DNA of 64,000 nt from Clostridia bacterium (GCA_017513525.1 JAFXFC010000048.1:124001-188000); one strand, 5' to 3'; positions 9,344 to 18,354 are shown, numbered from the stretch's first letter. The notes: generated by a model from the letters alone, not told the origin. Program-made: numbers and translations.

Positions 9344-10069
9344 TTGTTATATTCAATGAAAACGGATAAAGGTCTTATGCGTGACGTAAATCAGGATTGT
9401 TGTTTTGTTACTCTTTTTGATAAAGATACCTGTTTTGCTGTTGTATGCGACGGTATGGGCGGACCTAATGCCGGTGATGTTGCTTCCGCTATTGCATTGA
9501 AAAATATTTCAGAGCGTTTTGTATCAGGCTGGCGTCAGGGCATCTCTGAAATTTCTGTTAAAAATCTGATGACTACTGCTATCAGTGCTGCAAATATCTG
9601 CGTATATGATGAAGCACATGAAAATCCAAACTTTTACGGCATGGGTACTACTGCAGTTGCTGTGTATATCAGTAAAAACAATGCAATAATTGCGAATGTC
9701 GGTGACAGCAGATGTTATACAGTCAACACTGTATTGAAGCAGCTCACAAAGGATCATTCTTTGGTTCAGCAGATGATAGATAACGGTGAGCTTACTGAAA
9801 CCGATGCCCGATTTTATCCGTATAAAAATATTATTACCAGAGCTATCGGTATTGAAGAACATATCGAAATTGATTTTGTTGAAACTAAATTAGAAGATAA
9901 TGATAAGCTGCTTTTATGTACTGACGGTCTTACTAATTTTGTTTCGGAAGAGGAAATACTTAAAATAATAAACGGAACTGAAATTGAAACAGTTGCAGGT
10001 TTGTTAATAGACAAAGCAAATAATAACGGCGGTGGTGACAATATTACTGCTGTAGTTATATCAAAATAA
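9344..10069 (+). CDS. stp: PP2C-family serine/threonine phosphatase (Stp/PrpC)
   Basis: Dephosphorylates targets of the adjacent PASTA kinase; Mg/Mn-dependent, cytoplasmic. The 241-aa protein has the metal-binding motifs DVNQDC, CDGMGG, GDSRCY, CTDGL and GGGDNIT in order. The start is TTG 9344, 9 nt downstream of AAAGGAG (9328-9334); ATG 9335 overlaps that ribosome site and the frame before it is only an extension into rlmN. The kinase gene follows 21 nt later, the normal phosphatase-kinase pair. Confidence 0.93.
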   Translation: MLYSMKTDKGLMRDVNQDCCFVTLFDKDTCFAVVCDGMGGPNAGDVASAIALKNISERFVSGWRQGISEISVKNLMTTAISAANICVYDEAHENPNFYGMGTTAVAVYISKNNAIIANVGDSRCYTVNTVLKQLTKDHSLVQQMIDNGELTETDARFYPYKNIITRAIGIEEHIEIDFVETKLEDNDKLLLCTDGLTNFVSEEEILKIINGTEIETVAGLLIDKANNNGGGDNITAVVISK

Positions 10070-10090
10070 TGGATAAGGAGTGTGATCGTC

Positions 10091-12517
10091 TTGGATAAAT
10101 ATATCAATCAGATTATCAGTGACAGATATGAGATCAAGGAAATTATAGGCGTTGGCGGCATGGCAAAAGTCTATAAAGCATACGATCGCGTTGATGACAG
10201 AATTGTTGCTGTCAAAATTCTTAAAGAAGAATATATCGCAAATGAAGAATATCGTGTTCGTTTTAAGAATGAATCTCGGGCAATCTCTTTATTGAATCAT
10301 TTAAATGTTGTTAAGGTTTACGATGTTTGCTTCAGCGATGATATTCAGTATATCGTAATGGAACATGTTGAGGGAATAACTCTCAAGGAGTTTATTGAAA
10401 AACAGAAGGTTCTTGATTGGAAAGAAGCGCTCATTGTTGTGGTTCAGATTTTAAGAGCTCTTCAGCATGCTCATGATAAAGGTGTTATCCACAGAGATAT
10501 TAAGCCTCAGAACATATTACTTTTATCAAATGCCACCATAAAGGTAACAGATTTCGGTATCGCGAGCTTTAAGCGCGGTGAGCTTAGCTCTCTCGAAGAT
10601 AATGAAGCAATCGGCTCTGTCCATTATGTTAGTCCCGAACAGGCAAGAGGCGATTACACCGACGAAAAATCCGATATTTATTCTGTTGGTGTTGTATTAT
10701 ATGAAATGCTTACAGGTAAGATTCCGTTTGAGTCAGACAGAGAAGAAAATGTAGCCTTGATGCAGGTACAGGAAGAAGCTGTCAGACCTACGGCAATTAA
10801 TTCTTCTATTCCTTTAGGACTTGAGCAGATTACCCTCAGAGCAATGCAGAAAAATGCTTCTGACAGATATCACTCCGCTGCTGAGTTTTTAATGGATCTT
10901 GATGAATTCAGAAAGAATCCCGAAATAATTTTTGATTATCATTATTTTATTGATAAAACTCCGACTAAATTTATTTCATCAAAACCTGATTTCAAAAAGG
11001 ACATGGCTCCTGTTCTTATTGACGATGAATATGATGAGGATGATGAATATATAGACGATGATGAGGATGATGACGATACTTCAAGAAGCTCTGCGCTTCC
11101 TGTTCTTATCGGTGTCGCCATAGCTCTTGTTCTTGTTGTTGCACTTATTGTGTTCGGTGTTTTCGGGAGCACTATAAAAGATTTTATTTTTGGTGAATCA
11201 TCGAGCCAGTCCGATGACGGCAGTTTCTTGGATAAAATTGATATTTTCGGTTGGTTCAGTAAAGACGATATTGAGGTTCCGCATTTCATAAATATGAAAT
11301 TCGATGAGGTTCTTGAAAAATATCCTGAACTTGCAATCGAAACGCCTCCTCAGTATGAATATAATTCAACATATGATGACGGTTATGTTTGCAATCAGTA
11401 TCCTGAAGCAGGTGATAAAGTTTCTAAAGATACTGTTTTTAAGCTTACTGTTGCTACCAGTGGTGAAAGTGTTCTTATTCAGGATGTTTCAGGTAAATCT
11501 TCAATTCAGGCAGAATCGATTCTTCGTGCATCAGGTCTTGTTGTTGAGATGATTCCGTTATCGGATGATACAAGAGATGAGGGTGAGGTAATTTATACTA
11601 AGCCCAGTGCGAACACATATACCCCATATAAGAGCACGGTTTATGTGTATTATGCTACAGGTAAGAACACAATTGATACAGTTAATGTGCCTAATGTTGT
11701 TGGATATGAGCTTGAAGCTGCAAAACAGAAGATAATAAATGCAGGTCTTAAGGTCGGCGCCGTGACACAGGGTGCAAGTACCCCTTCAATGGAAGGATTT
11801 GTTATAAGTCAGACTCCTGACAGCTCTACTCCCGTAAACTCAGGTATGAATGTTAATCTTGTAATAGGAAACGGTATTCCTGCAACAAACACTGCTGTAT
11901 TTACCATTTCCTTGCCTTCTCTTGGTGCAGGATCTATAAGTACAATCAAGACATATCTCAATGATACTCCATATGATTCCATATCAGGTGTTTCACTTAA
12001 CGGAGAAAGCTATCAGCTTAGTTTTACCGGTTCAGGTAATGAAAATTCATTCAAAATTTATTGTGATGCAGTGCTTATTTATACAGGCGATATCGATTTT
12101 ACTACAACACCTCCCACATTTTCCAATGTTCACGGATATCAGTTCTCAACTAAGGAATCCGTTCCGAATGTTGTTGGTTTATCGGAAAGTGAAGCTGAAG
12201 CAGCTCTTTCAGCTGCAGGCTTCAACAGAGTTAAAATAACTACAGAAGCAAGTGCTACTGTGCCTGAGGGCTTTGTAATTTCACAGTCACCGATATACAG
12301 TGAAACTGCAAAATATTCTACTGCAACTATAGTTACTATAGTTATCAGTGAAGGCGCCGTAGCTGTTGTACCTCCCGAAGGTGAATCAGTAACTAATGAA
12401 GCACCTTCTGTTGAAGAGACCACTGGTAGTTCCAATACAGGCGAAAATGTTACCGATGCTGTAAATCCTGATGAAACTACAGCTGGACCGACTTCCTCGG
12501 AAGTACCGGTTGTATAA
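10091..12517 (+). CDS. prkC: Serine/threonine protein kinase with PASTA domains (PrkC/Stk)
   Basis: A membrane kinase that senses muropeptides or lipid II through extracellular PASTA repeats. In 808 aa the cytoplasmic kinase domain (about 10-270) has the glycine loop GVGGMAKVYKA, VAVKIL lysine, HRDIKPQN catalytic loop, DFG and SPEQARG. A linker with a strongly acidic run at about 312-330 precedes one membrane helix (about 334-358). Four PASTA-like repeats follow from residue ~394; a ~90-residue non-PASTA segment (about 594-688) separates repeats 3 and 4. The tail is rich in Thr, Glu and Ser. Start: TTG 10091, 10 nt after AAGGAG; GTG 10082 is too close. rsgA follows 30 nt later. Confidence 0.94.
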   Translation: MDKYINQIISDRYEIKEIIGVGGMAKVYKAYDRVDDRIVAVKILKEEYIANEEYRVRFKNESRAISLLNHLNVVKVYDVCFSDDIQYIVMEHVEGITLKEFIEKQKVLDWKEALIVVVQILRALQHAHDKGVIHRDIKPQNILLLSNATIKVTDFGIASFKRGELSSLEDNEAIGSVHYVSPEQARGDYTDEKSDIYSVGVVLYEMLTGKIPFESDREENVALMQVQEEAVRPTAINSSIPLGLEQITLRAMQKNASDRYHSAAEFLMDLDEFRKNPEIIFDYHYFIDKTPTKFISSKPDFKKDMAPVLIDDEYDEDDEYIDDDEDDDDTSRSSALPVLIGVAIALVLVVALIVFGVFGSTIKDFIFGESSSQSDDGSFLDKIDIFGWFSKDDIEVPHFINMKFDEVLEKYPELAIETPPQYEYNSTYDDGYVCNQYPEAGDKVSKDTVFKLTVATSGESVLIQDVSGKSSIQAESILRASGLVVEMIPLSDDTRDEGEVIYTKPSANTYTPYKSTVYVYYATGKNTIDTVNVPNVVGYELEAAKQKIINAGLKVGAVTQGASTPSMEGFVISQTPDSSTPVNSGMNVNLVIGNGIPATNTAVFTISLPSLGAGSISTIKTYLNDTPYDSISGVSLNGESYQLSFTGSGNENSFKIYCDAVLIYTGDIDFTTTPPTFSNVHGYQFSTKESVPNVVGLSESEAEAALSAAGFNRVKITTEASATVPEGFVISQSPIYSETAKYSTATIVTIVISEGAVAVVPPEGESVTNEAPSVEETTGSSNTGENVTDAVNPDETTAGPTSSEVPVV

Positions 12518-12547
12518 ATAAGCGAAAGCAGAAAACGGAGAGATCTG

Positions 12548-13429
12548 ATGTCTTTGTTATCCGGCAGAATAATACAATCAATCAGCGGCTTTTACTATGT
12601 TGAAGCCGCTGATGCGGTTTTCGAATGTAAAGCAAAAGGAAATTTCAGAAAGAAGAATATAACTCCATTGGTTGGTGATATCGTTCAGATAGAAACTGTT
12701 GATGATAAGGGTACTGTTATCGAAATTTCTGAGCGAAAAAATGCTTTGATTCGTCCACCTGTAGCAAATATAGATATTTTATTTATAATAGCATCTGTAG
12801 AAGATCCTAAGCCTAATTTATATGTTCTGGATAAATTAAGTGCTTTTGCTGAATTTCATAAAATTGAGCCTGTTATTGTTTTTTCAAAATGTGATTTAGG
12901 TTATTATAACAATTATTTGGATATATACAGCAAAAGTTCACTGAAAACAATTTGCTGTTCATCTTTGTCAGGTGACGGTATTGATGAAATAGTAAAGCTT
13001 ATCGGTGGTAATATTTGTGCTTTTACCGGTAATTCAGGTGTCGGAAAATCAAGTATCCTGAATGCAATTGTACCCGAATTAGCGCTGCCGACAAATTCTA
13101 TCAGCTCCAAGCTCGGACGCGGTAAGCATACAACAAGAACCGTAAGCTTATATAAAATAGCGGACGGCTATGTTGCTGACACGCCGGGATTTTCTTCATT
13201 GGATTTTGAAAATACTTCTGAAAGGATATATAAAGAAGAGCTCCCTGAATGTTTTCCTGAATTTGCTCCATTTGTCGAACACTGTAAATTTAACACTTCT
13301 TGTTCTCATGTTGCAGATAAGGGCTGTGCTGTTGTTGATGCGGTAAATAAAGGAATTATAGCTAAAGAACGCCATGAAAGTTATGTCAGAATGTATGGTG
13401 AAGTCAAAAATTTAAATAAATGGGATTAA
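12548..13429 (+). CDS. rsgA: Ribosome small subunit-dependent GTPase RsgA
   Basis: A circularly permuted GTPase that acts in late 30S maturation. The 293-aa protein has an N-terminal OB fold, then G4 VFSKCD, G1 GNSGVGKSS, G2/G3 HTTRTVSLY and DTPGFSS in the permuted order, and a C-terminal zinc site (CF...EHCKF...CSH...GC). The ATG at 12548 follows CGGAGAG. In Bacillus rpe and thiN follow; both are absent here and the next conserved neighbour is spoVM. Confidence 0.95.
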   Translation: MSLLSGRIIQSISGFYYVEAADAVFECKAKGNFRKKNITPLVGDIVQIETVDDKGTVIEISERKNALIRPPVANIDILFIIASVEDPKPNLYVLDKLSAFAEFHKIEPVIVFSKCDLGYYNNYLDIYSKSSLKTICCSSLSGDGIDEIVKLIGGNICAFTGNSGVGKSSILNAIVPELALPTNSISSKLGRGKHTTRTVSLYKIADGYVADTPGFSSLDFENTSERIYKEELPECFPEFAPFVEHCKFNTSCSHVADKGCAVVDAVNKGIIAKERHESYVRMYGEVKNLNKWD

Positions 13430-13524
13430 ATTTTACTTGACAGGCACTTATTAAAATCTACCTGCGTATTATTTATTGTGAAACAGTTTTGGCTGTAATC
13501 AGGACATATTTTACGGGGTGGAGT

Positions 13525-13671
13525 ATGAGGAAACATAATTATTCAAAAGGTTTTATTGTTATCAGTTTTGGTGCAGGATTGTTTCTTGCTTACTGTTTTC
13601 CGTCAAAGGTCCTGATAATTGCGTTGGCACTGCTGCTCATCGGTGCCGGTATTATCCTGTTAAGATCCTGA
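13525..13671 (+). CDS. Small membrane protein of unknown function
   Basis: 48 aa starting at ATG 13525 behind GGGGTGGAG; an open frame reaches further upstream (13489) but has no better ribosome site. A basic N terminus (MRKHNYSK) is followed by two hydrophobic stretches, about residues 9-22 and 26-46, ending LLRS. That is compatible with a one- or two-pass membrane peptide. I do not recognise the family. It sits between rsgA and a spoVM-like gene 13 nt downstream, which suggests, but does not show, a role linked to sporulation or the cell envelope. TTGACA occurs at 13437 but without a well-spaced -10. Confidence 0.6.
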   Translation: MRKHNYSKGFIVISFGAGLFLAYCFPSKVLIIALALLLIGAGIILLRS

Positions 13672-13684
13672 GAGGAGAGTAGTT

Positions 13685-13756
13685 ATGATGCGAATTTTTG
13701 TAATCAGCAGTCCTGCTTTTGTCCGTAAATTATTCAGATTGTTTTATAAGGAATAA
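13685..13756 (+). CDS. spoVM: Stage V sporulation protein M-like peptide (SpoVM)
   Basis: A 23-codon reading frame (ATG 13685, second ATG 13688) behind AGAGGAGAG at 13671-13679. Counted from the second Met it is 22 aa and aligns without gaps to the N-terminal part of B. subtilis SpoVM: basic residue 2, Ile6, Pro9, Phe11 and Arg17 match, with charged Lys-Glu at the end; it is about 4 residues shorter. SpoVM is an amphipathic peptide that recognises the convex forespore membrane and anchors SpoIVA for coat assembly. Location downstream of rsgA is the conserved spoVM position in Firmicutes. The stop abuts the next gene. Too short for ordinary gene callers. Confidence 0.8.
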   Translation: MMRIFVISSPAFVRKLFRLFYKE

Positions 13757-13762
13757 ATGCAA

Positions 13763-14557
13763 ATGAAGTTAAAAAGAATCAGATTAAAAAAGCTTAAGAA
13801 TACAAGAGACTTAGGTAACTTTCCGACATCAAACGGAAAAAGGATAAGACCGAAGTTATTAATCAGAAGCGGGCATCTTGCAAAGGCTTCTCATGAAGAT
13901 ATCAGTTGCTTATGTAATGATTATAATCTCGGAACTGTTATTGATCTGAGAATTGATGCAGAGATAAAAGAAAAGAATTATTCTCTTCCTGATGGTGTTA
14001 ATTATATTCACATTCCGCTTTTGGATAAGGCATATCTCGGAATAACCCGTGATGAGTATTCATTGCAGTCATGGTTTAATTTGTTTAAGGATACAAACAG
14101 AAAGCCCGAGGATATTTTTTATGAAATGTATGATCTTCTGGTTTTCGGCGAACGTTCAAAAGAATTAATACCTCAGATTTTTGATATTTTATTAAACAGC
14201 GGTGACAAAGCCGTATTATGGCACTGCAGTGCGGGAAAAGACCGTGTCGGAGTTGTGACAATGCTGATACTTTTAGCATTAGGTGTTGACAGAGATCTCA
14301 TTATTCAAGACTTTATGGCAACAAATCGCTTTTCATCGCAAGAAATAATAAAGACCAGAGTATTTGCACCTCTGGTAATTAAAGAACGCAGACTGCGAAA
14401 ATGTCTTGCAGTATTAATGGGTGTCAAGAGAGTTTATATGGAGAAGCTTTTTGCCCGAATTGATGCCCAATATGACGGTATCGAAGACTTTTTTATGCAG
14501 CAGTATGGTATTTCATCTGCTGAAATTGAAGAATTAAAGAAAAAGTATCTCTATTAA
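13763..14557 (+). CDS. Tyrosine-protein phosphatase (dual-specificity-like)
   Basis: 264 aa. NTRDLGNFPTSNGKRI near the N terminus and HCSAGKDRVGV around residue 154 (the CX5R signature with Cys nucleophile and Arg) place it in the Y_phosphatase3 family, which dephosphorylates phosphotyrosine or, in some members, phosphoinositides. No signal peptide. Start chosen at ATG 13763, 10 nt after AAGGA at 13748-13752; ATG 13757, directly after the spoVM stop, is only 4 nt from it. Upstream coupling to spoVM may be coincidental. A GH43 gene follows 14 nt later. Confidence 0.88.
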   Translation: MKLKRIRLKKLKNTRDLGNFPTSNGKRIRPKLLIRSGHLAKASHEDISCLCNDYNLGTVIDLRIDAEIKEKNYSLPDGVNYIHIPLLDKAYLGITRDEYSLQSWFNLFKDTNRKPEDIFYEMYDLLVFGERSKELIPQIFDILLNSGDKAVLWHCSAGKDRVGVVTMLILLALGVDRDLIIQDFMATNRFSSQEIIKTRVFAPLVIKERRLRKCLAVLMGVKRVYMEKLFARIDAQYDGIEDFFMQQYGISSAEIEELKKKYLY

Positions 14558-14571
14558 ATAGGAGTAGTATT

Positions 14572-15423
14572 ATGAAAAATCAAGATATTAATATCAGAGA
14601 TCCTTTTATAATTTGCAAAAATCAAAAATATTATATGTACGGAACACGAGGAAATAATTTCGGACAGGGAACAGGCGGTTTTGATGTCTATATAGGTACT
14701 GATCTTGAGAACTGGTCAGATCCTGTTCAGGTTTTTGATTCCGAAAAATATTCTATGAACAAAAGTGCAAATTGGGCACCTGAGGTTCACGAATTTAACG
14801 GTAAATATTATATGTTTGCAACATTTCAACAGGAAAACGGTATGAGAGGTACATACTCTCTTGTAAGTGACACTCCTGAGGGAGAGTTTGTTCCCTGTTC
14901 AAAAGGTGCTCTGACACCTTCCGAATGGTGGAGTCTTGACGGCACTTTATATGTTTCAAAGGATAATATACCTTATCTTGTTTTCTGTCATGAGCATGTT
15001 CAGATACTTAACGGAACGATTTGTTTTATCAGACTTAATGAAGAGCTCTCCGAAGCTGTCGGAGAACCGCAGTACTTATTCAGCGGCTCCGATGCTTACG
15101 GTGCTGAAAATATTGAAGGTGAAAGATATGTGACTGACGGACCGTTTATGTACAGAGGCAAAAATGACCGCCTTTATATGATCTGGTCTTCTATTGTTAA
15201 TAGTCAGTACTATCAGTGTATTGCAGTATCTGACAACGGCGAAATTGACGGAAAGTGGATACAGCTTGAACCTATTTTCACAAAAGACGGAGGACACGGA
15301 ATGGTCTTTTGTGATTATAACGGTAAGCTAAGACTTACTTTACATTGTCCGAATGAACAGCCCAAAGAACGCCCCGCTTTCTTTCAATTGGAAGATACGG
15401 GAACTACACTCAGAATAAAATAA
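14572..15423 (+). CDS. Glycoside hydrolase family 43 protein
   Basis: A 283-aa five-bladed beta-propeller enzyme of the beta-xylosidase/arabinofuranosidase type, with no signal peptide, so intracellular. NIRDPFII near residue 10 holds the catalytic-base Asp, WAPEVHEFNGKYYMF and SLDGTLYV are typical blade motifs, and YVTDGPFMYRG occupies the place of the general-acid (usually E-G-P) segment. Substrate probably short plant-derived oligosaccharides, by family. It shares a message with the phosphatase upstream (14 nt) and ends at a strong bidirectional terminator. GH43 subfamily is not determined. Confidence 0.85.
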   Translation: MKNQDINIRDPFIICKNQKYYMYGTRGNNFGQGTGGFDVYIGTDLENWSDPVQVFDSEKYSMNKSANWAPEVHEFNGKYYMFATFQQENGMRGTYSLVSDTPEGEFVPCSKGALTPSEWWSLDGTLYVSKDNIPYLVFCHEHVQILNGTICFIRLNEELSEAVGEPQYLFSGSDAYGAENIEGERYVTDGPFMYRGKNDRLYMIWSSIVNSQYYQCIAVSDNGEIDGKWIQLEPIFTKDGGHGMVFCDYNGKLRLTLHCPNEQPKERPAFFQLEDTGTTLRIK

Positions 15424-15427
15424 ATTA

Positions 15428-15466
15428 TCGGCGGTAATCATGCTGTTTGATTACCGCCGACGGTTT
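15428..15466. terminator. Bidirectional intrinsic terminator between convergent genes
   Basis: A 13-bp perfect stem (TCGGCGGTAATCA at 15428-15440 with TGATTACCGCCGA at 15448-15460), a 7-nt loop and a T-run on the plus strand. It separates the GH43 gene from the convergent aldolase gene and probably serves both. Confidence 0.88.
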
Positions 15467-16381
15467 TTAAAGCATATTCTTGAAATCTATGGTAAGCTCT
15501 CTCATTTGCTGGATTTCAGCCATTCTGTTTGGAGTAAATTCTGCTTTGTTTCTTGACCTGCTGTCGATGTTAATATCTAATCCCTCAAGAGAAAGATAAT
15601 ATTTTGCATTTACGGGATAGCACTGACACTCAGCCACAGAAAAGAATCCAACGAAATTCTGAAGCTTCTGAGCTTTTTGGGGATCATTTTTATATATCTT
15701 ACAAAGCTCGGCATAAAGTTCGGGGTGAAAATTTGCCATGACCCCTGAAAAGCCGGCACAGCCGAGCTTCAGAGACTCCAGAAGAGTAGCCGAATTAGCG
15801 TTATAAATTTTAAGTGATGAACCTTCAACAGCTTCAAGCTTTTCTTTAATCTGATCGATGTTACAGCATGTATCTTTTAAGAACTGATATTTACCTGTTT
15901 CGGCCATTTTCTTAAGAACATAAGGAGTGAGAAGTCGCTTATAGGGGTAGGGACATTCATAAACACCTAAGCCTATTTCGGGGATGTTTGAAGCAACATA
16001 TTCCATGTTTTTAAGAAGAATGTCATCGCTTTCGTCGGGCTTTGCAAATCTGTTTGAAATAAAAACATATGCGTCTATTCCGCAATCAATAAATTTATTT
16101 GCTTCATAAATCTGTTTATCAAGGTCATCTGCAGTATGACCGCTTGCAATTATTGAAACTCCCTCAGGCTTATGAGCCATAATGAATTTCAGCAGCTCAA
16201 GTCTTTCTTCAAATGAAAGAAAAAATATTTCACTGGATTGACAAATTGCGAATATACCGTCAACATTTCTTTCTTTATACCAATGAAGTAATTGTTCAAC
16301 TGCATTATAGTCTATCTTGTTGTCGGCTGTATACGGTGTAATCATTGTCGGATATACGCCGTTCGGAATGTTCTTTATCAT
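15467..16381 (-). CDS. Dihydrodipicolinate synthase / N-acetylneuraminate lyase family aldolase
   Basis: 304 aa, class I aldolase of the DapA superfamily. YPTMITPYT lies at the N terminus. The Schiff-base lysine is in YQFLKDTCCN and the catalytic Tyr region is VYECPYPYKR. The usual GTTGE phosphate/pyruvate-binding motif is replaced by CQSSE, so it is not a housekeeping DapA; pyruvate-dependent cleavage of a sugar acid or sialic-acid-like compound is more likely (inference). A GAGGAG ribosome site precedes the ATG. Divergent from a HAD phosphatase gene. Confidence 0.85.
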   Translation of the reverse strand: MIKNIPNGVYPTMITPYTADNKIDYNAVEQLLHWYKERNVDGIFAICQSSEIFFLSFEERLELLKFIMAHKPEGVSIIASGHTADDLDKQIYEANKFIDCGIDAYVFISNRFAKPDESDDILLKNMEYVASNIPEIGLGVYECPYPYKRLLTPYVLKKMAETGKYQFLKDTCCNIDQIKEKLEAVEGSSLKIYNANSATLLESLKLGCAGFSGVMANFHPELYAELCKIYKNDPQKAQKLQNFVGFFSVAECQCYPVNAKYYLSLEGLDINIDSRSRNKAEFTPNRMAEIQQMRELTIDFKNML

Positions 16382-16411
16382 AATAAACTCTCCTCAATAT
16401 TATTTAAGTTA

Positions 16412-16439
16412 AGTATAAAACTTTTTTGATTTTTGTCAA
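16412..16439 (-). promoter_or_regulatory. Sigma-A type promoter for the aldolase gene
   Basis: On the minus strand TTGACA (16434-16439) and TATACT (16412-16417) are separated by 16 nt, about 30 nt before the start codon. Confidence 0.7.
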
Positions 16440-16454
16440 TATTTTTCTAAATGA

Positions 16455-16483
16455 TTGAAATTGTTAAATTTGCATGTTAAAAT
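16455..16483 (+). promoter_or_regulatory. Possible promoter for the HAD phosphatase gene
   Basis: TTGAAA (16455-16460), 17 nt, then TAAAAT (16478-16483) with a TGT extension before it. The implied leader would be only about 10 nt, which lowers confidence. Confidence 0.4.
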
Positions 16484-16501
16484 TCACAGGAGGTGAATTG
16501 G

Positions 16502-17311
16502 ATGAATAAATTTGAAGGCGTATTAATTGCATCTGATTTTGACGGCACATTGACCGACTCAAAAGGAAATATACCTGAAATAAATAAAGAAGCAATAAAA
16601 TATTTTATTGCCAACGGCGGTAAATTTACTGTATCGACAGGCAGAACAAAAATAGGATTTCATAACTATGATTCTGAATTTATTAATGCCCCCGTGCTTC
16701 TCGGTAACGGTGCGATGGCTTACGATTATAAAGAAAATTTCGCGGTTTTTACGAACTCAATTAATGAATGTGACATTGATATCTTAAATAAAATTTATAA
16801 TGATAATCCATGGCTCAGTATGGAGCTTTATTCTGTTGATGATAAAGCTTATGTCTTAAATCCGAACCCTGCAAGCATAAGGCACTTTAACGGTCTTAAA
16901 GTTGAAAATTATAACATTATAAATGAATTGTCAGAAAAAATGTTTCCTATGGTAAAAATTATGCTGAGCGTCGGTGAACGAACCTTTGAAATTCAGAATT
17001 ATCTGAATAAGATATCATTAGGTAACATGAAGTATATACCGTGTTCAGGTTCGTTTGTTGAAATTCTTTCCGTTAATGCCGGAAAGGGAAGAGCGTTATA
17101 TCAGCTCGCACAGTATTTCAATTTAGAAGAGAGAAATGTTTTTGCCGTCGGCGATGCTTCAAATGATGTGGATATGTTAAAAGCGGCATCCATTGGCTTT
17201 GTTCCCGTAAGCGCAGACGAGTATGCCAAAAATGCCGCAAAAATACAAGTGTGCTCCAGTGATGACGGAGCTGTAGCAGGTGTTATAAGGTATCTTGATG
17301 AAATATATTAA
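16502..17311 (+). CDS. HAD superfamily (Cof-type, IIB) phosphatase
   Basis: 269 aa. Motif I SDFDGTLTDS holds the nucleophile Asp, motif II is STGRTK, and motif IV is VGDASNDVDML. The cap between them is of the IIB (Cof) type. These enzymes dephosphorylate sugar phosphates or cofactors; the substrate is not predictable. ATG 16502 lies 8 nt after AGGAGG; an in-frame upstream start at 16493 falls within that ribosome site. Its stop overlaps the convergent dehydrogenase stop in a shared TTAA. Confidence 0.9.
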   Translation: MNKFEGVLIASDFDGTLTDSKGNIPEINKEAIKYFIANGGKFTVSTGRTKIGFHNYDSEFINAPVLLGNGAMAYDYKENFAVFTNSINECDIDILNKIYNDNPWLSMELYSVDDKAYVLNPNPASIRHFNGLKVENYNIINELSEKMFPMVKIMLSVGERTFEIQNYLNKISLGNMKYIPCSGSFVEILSVNAGKGRALYQLAQYFNLEERNVFAVGDASNDVDMLKAASIGFVPVSADEYAKNAAKIQVCSSDDGAVAGVIRYLDEIY

Positions 17312-18285
17312 AAGCAAAAGCCGTTGTCTTTTCTGATAGTGTCGCAAATTTCCCGTACAGTAAGAGCTGTATTTTTTGAAAATAAATATTCAGTGTTATT
17401 AAAGTCCCTTGTAGTGCACATATTCAGGAAAAATCTGATTTCACCGCTCATAATCTCATCTCTTGAAACTTCTTCAGGTACAAGAGTTTCGGATATTTCT
17501 TTATGCTTAAAATAAACGCCCGTAAGTTGCGATACGGATGAAAACATCAGTGTGCCTTTATCGCCGATAATTTCCGAATATGAATATGTTTGCCCGACTT
17601 TTGAATAATTCAATGTTACAGACAGATTTTCATATTTCAGAATAGCACTTCCTGCAGCATCACAGTCGTTCGGAAGCTTTACAGCATCGGAAATAATTTT
17701 TGTGGGACGACCGAACAGTGCGGCAGCAAGATACAGATTATAAACACCTATATCCATTAAGCAGCCTGTGTGCATATCGGGATTAAAAATATTCGGTTTT
17801 TTACCTTCGGTATAAGCCTGATACTTAGATGACAGCTGATAGAAATCAAAATGGGCAGACCTTATCTTTCCTAAGTCTTGAAGCTTTTTTCTTATAATAT
17901 TAAAGCCATCAGCATGAATGGTCATAATAGCTTCGCAATAGATTAGATTATTTTTTTCTGCAATTGCTATGAGTTCTTCCATTTGCTTTTTTGTTGTAGT
18001 TGCAGGCTTTTCGCATATAACATTTTTACCGTGTGATAATAACAGCTTACTCTGCTCATAATGGCAAACATTAGGACTTGCAATATAAACTGCTTCAAAT
18101 TGGGTGCTTTGAGCCATTTGTGTCAGATCTGTAAAGAATAGCTTTGCGCCGTGCTTTGCGGCAAAATCATGAGCCTTTTTTTCGTCTCTTGAATATATTG
18201 CTGTTAAATTCATATCGGGAACCGTGTTTGCCGCAGAAATGAACTTTTCCGTTATCCAAGAAGTTCCTATAGTTGCATATTTCAT
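17308..18285 (-). CDS. Gfo/Idh/MocA family NAD(P)-dependent oxidoreductase
   Basis: 325 aa with N-terminal Rossmann fold (YATIGTSWITEKFI; the usual GxGxxG is IGTSWI) and ICEKPATTTKKQMEEL, the EKP lysine motif of the family. A C-terminal alpha/beta substrate domain follows, with DIGVYNLYLAAALFG. Such enzymes oxidise or reduce sugars, inositols or sugar-amines. Start at 18285, 9 nt after GGAG; TTG at 18300 overlaps that site. It ends tail-to-tail with the HAD gene with no space for a terminator. Confidence 0.9.
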   Translation of the reverse strand: MKYATIGTSWITEKFISAANTVPDMNLTAIYSRDEKKAHDFAAKHGAKLFFTDLTQMAQSTQFEAVYIASPNVCHYEQSKLLLSHGKNVICEKPATTTKKQMEELIAIAEKNNLIYCEAIMTIHADGFNIIRKKLQDLGKIRSAHFDFYQLSSKYQAYTEGKKPNIFNPDMHTGCLMDIGVYNLYLAAALFGRPTKIISDAVKLPNDCDAAGSAILKYENLSVTLNYSKVGQTYSYSEIIGDKGTLMFSSVSQLTGVYFKHKEISETLVPEEVSRDEIMSGEIRFFLNMCTTRDFNNTEYLFSKNTALTVREICDTIRKDNGFCF

Positions 18286-18354
18286 AGTAATATTCTCCAA
18301 AAATTCAGTTTAGTAAAATATAACACATTTTTCTGAAAAAAAATATAGTTTGTG

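Noticed and set aside
15467..16381. Housekeeping dapA
   Set aside because: The GTTGE motif is CQSSE and no lysine pathway genes are near; kept as general family member.
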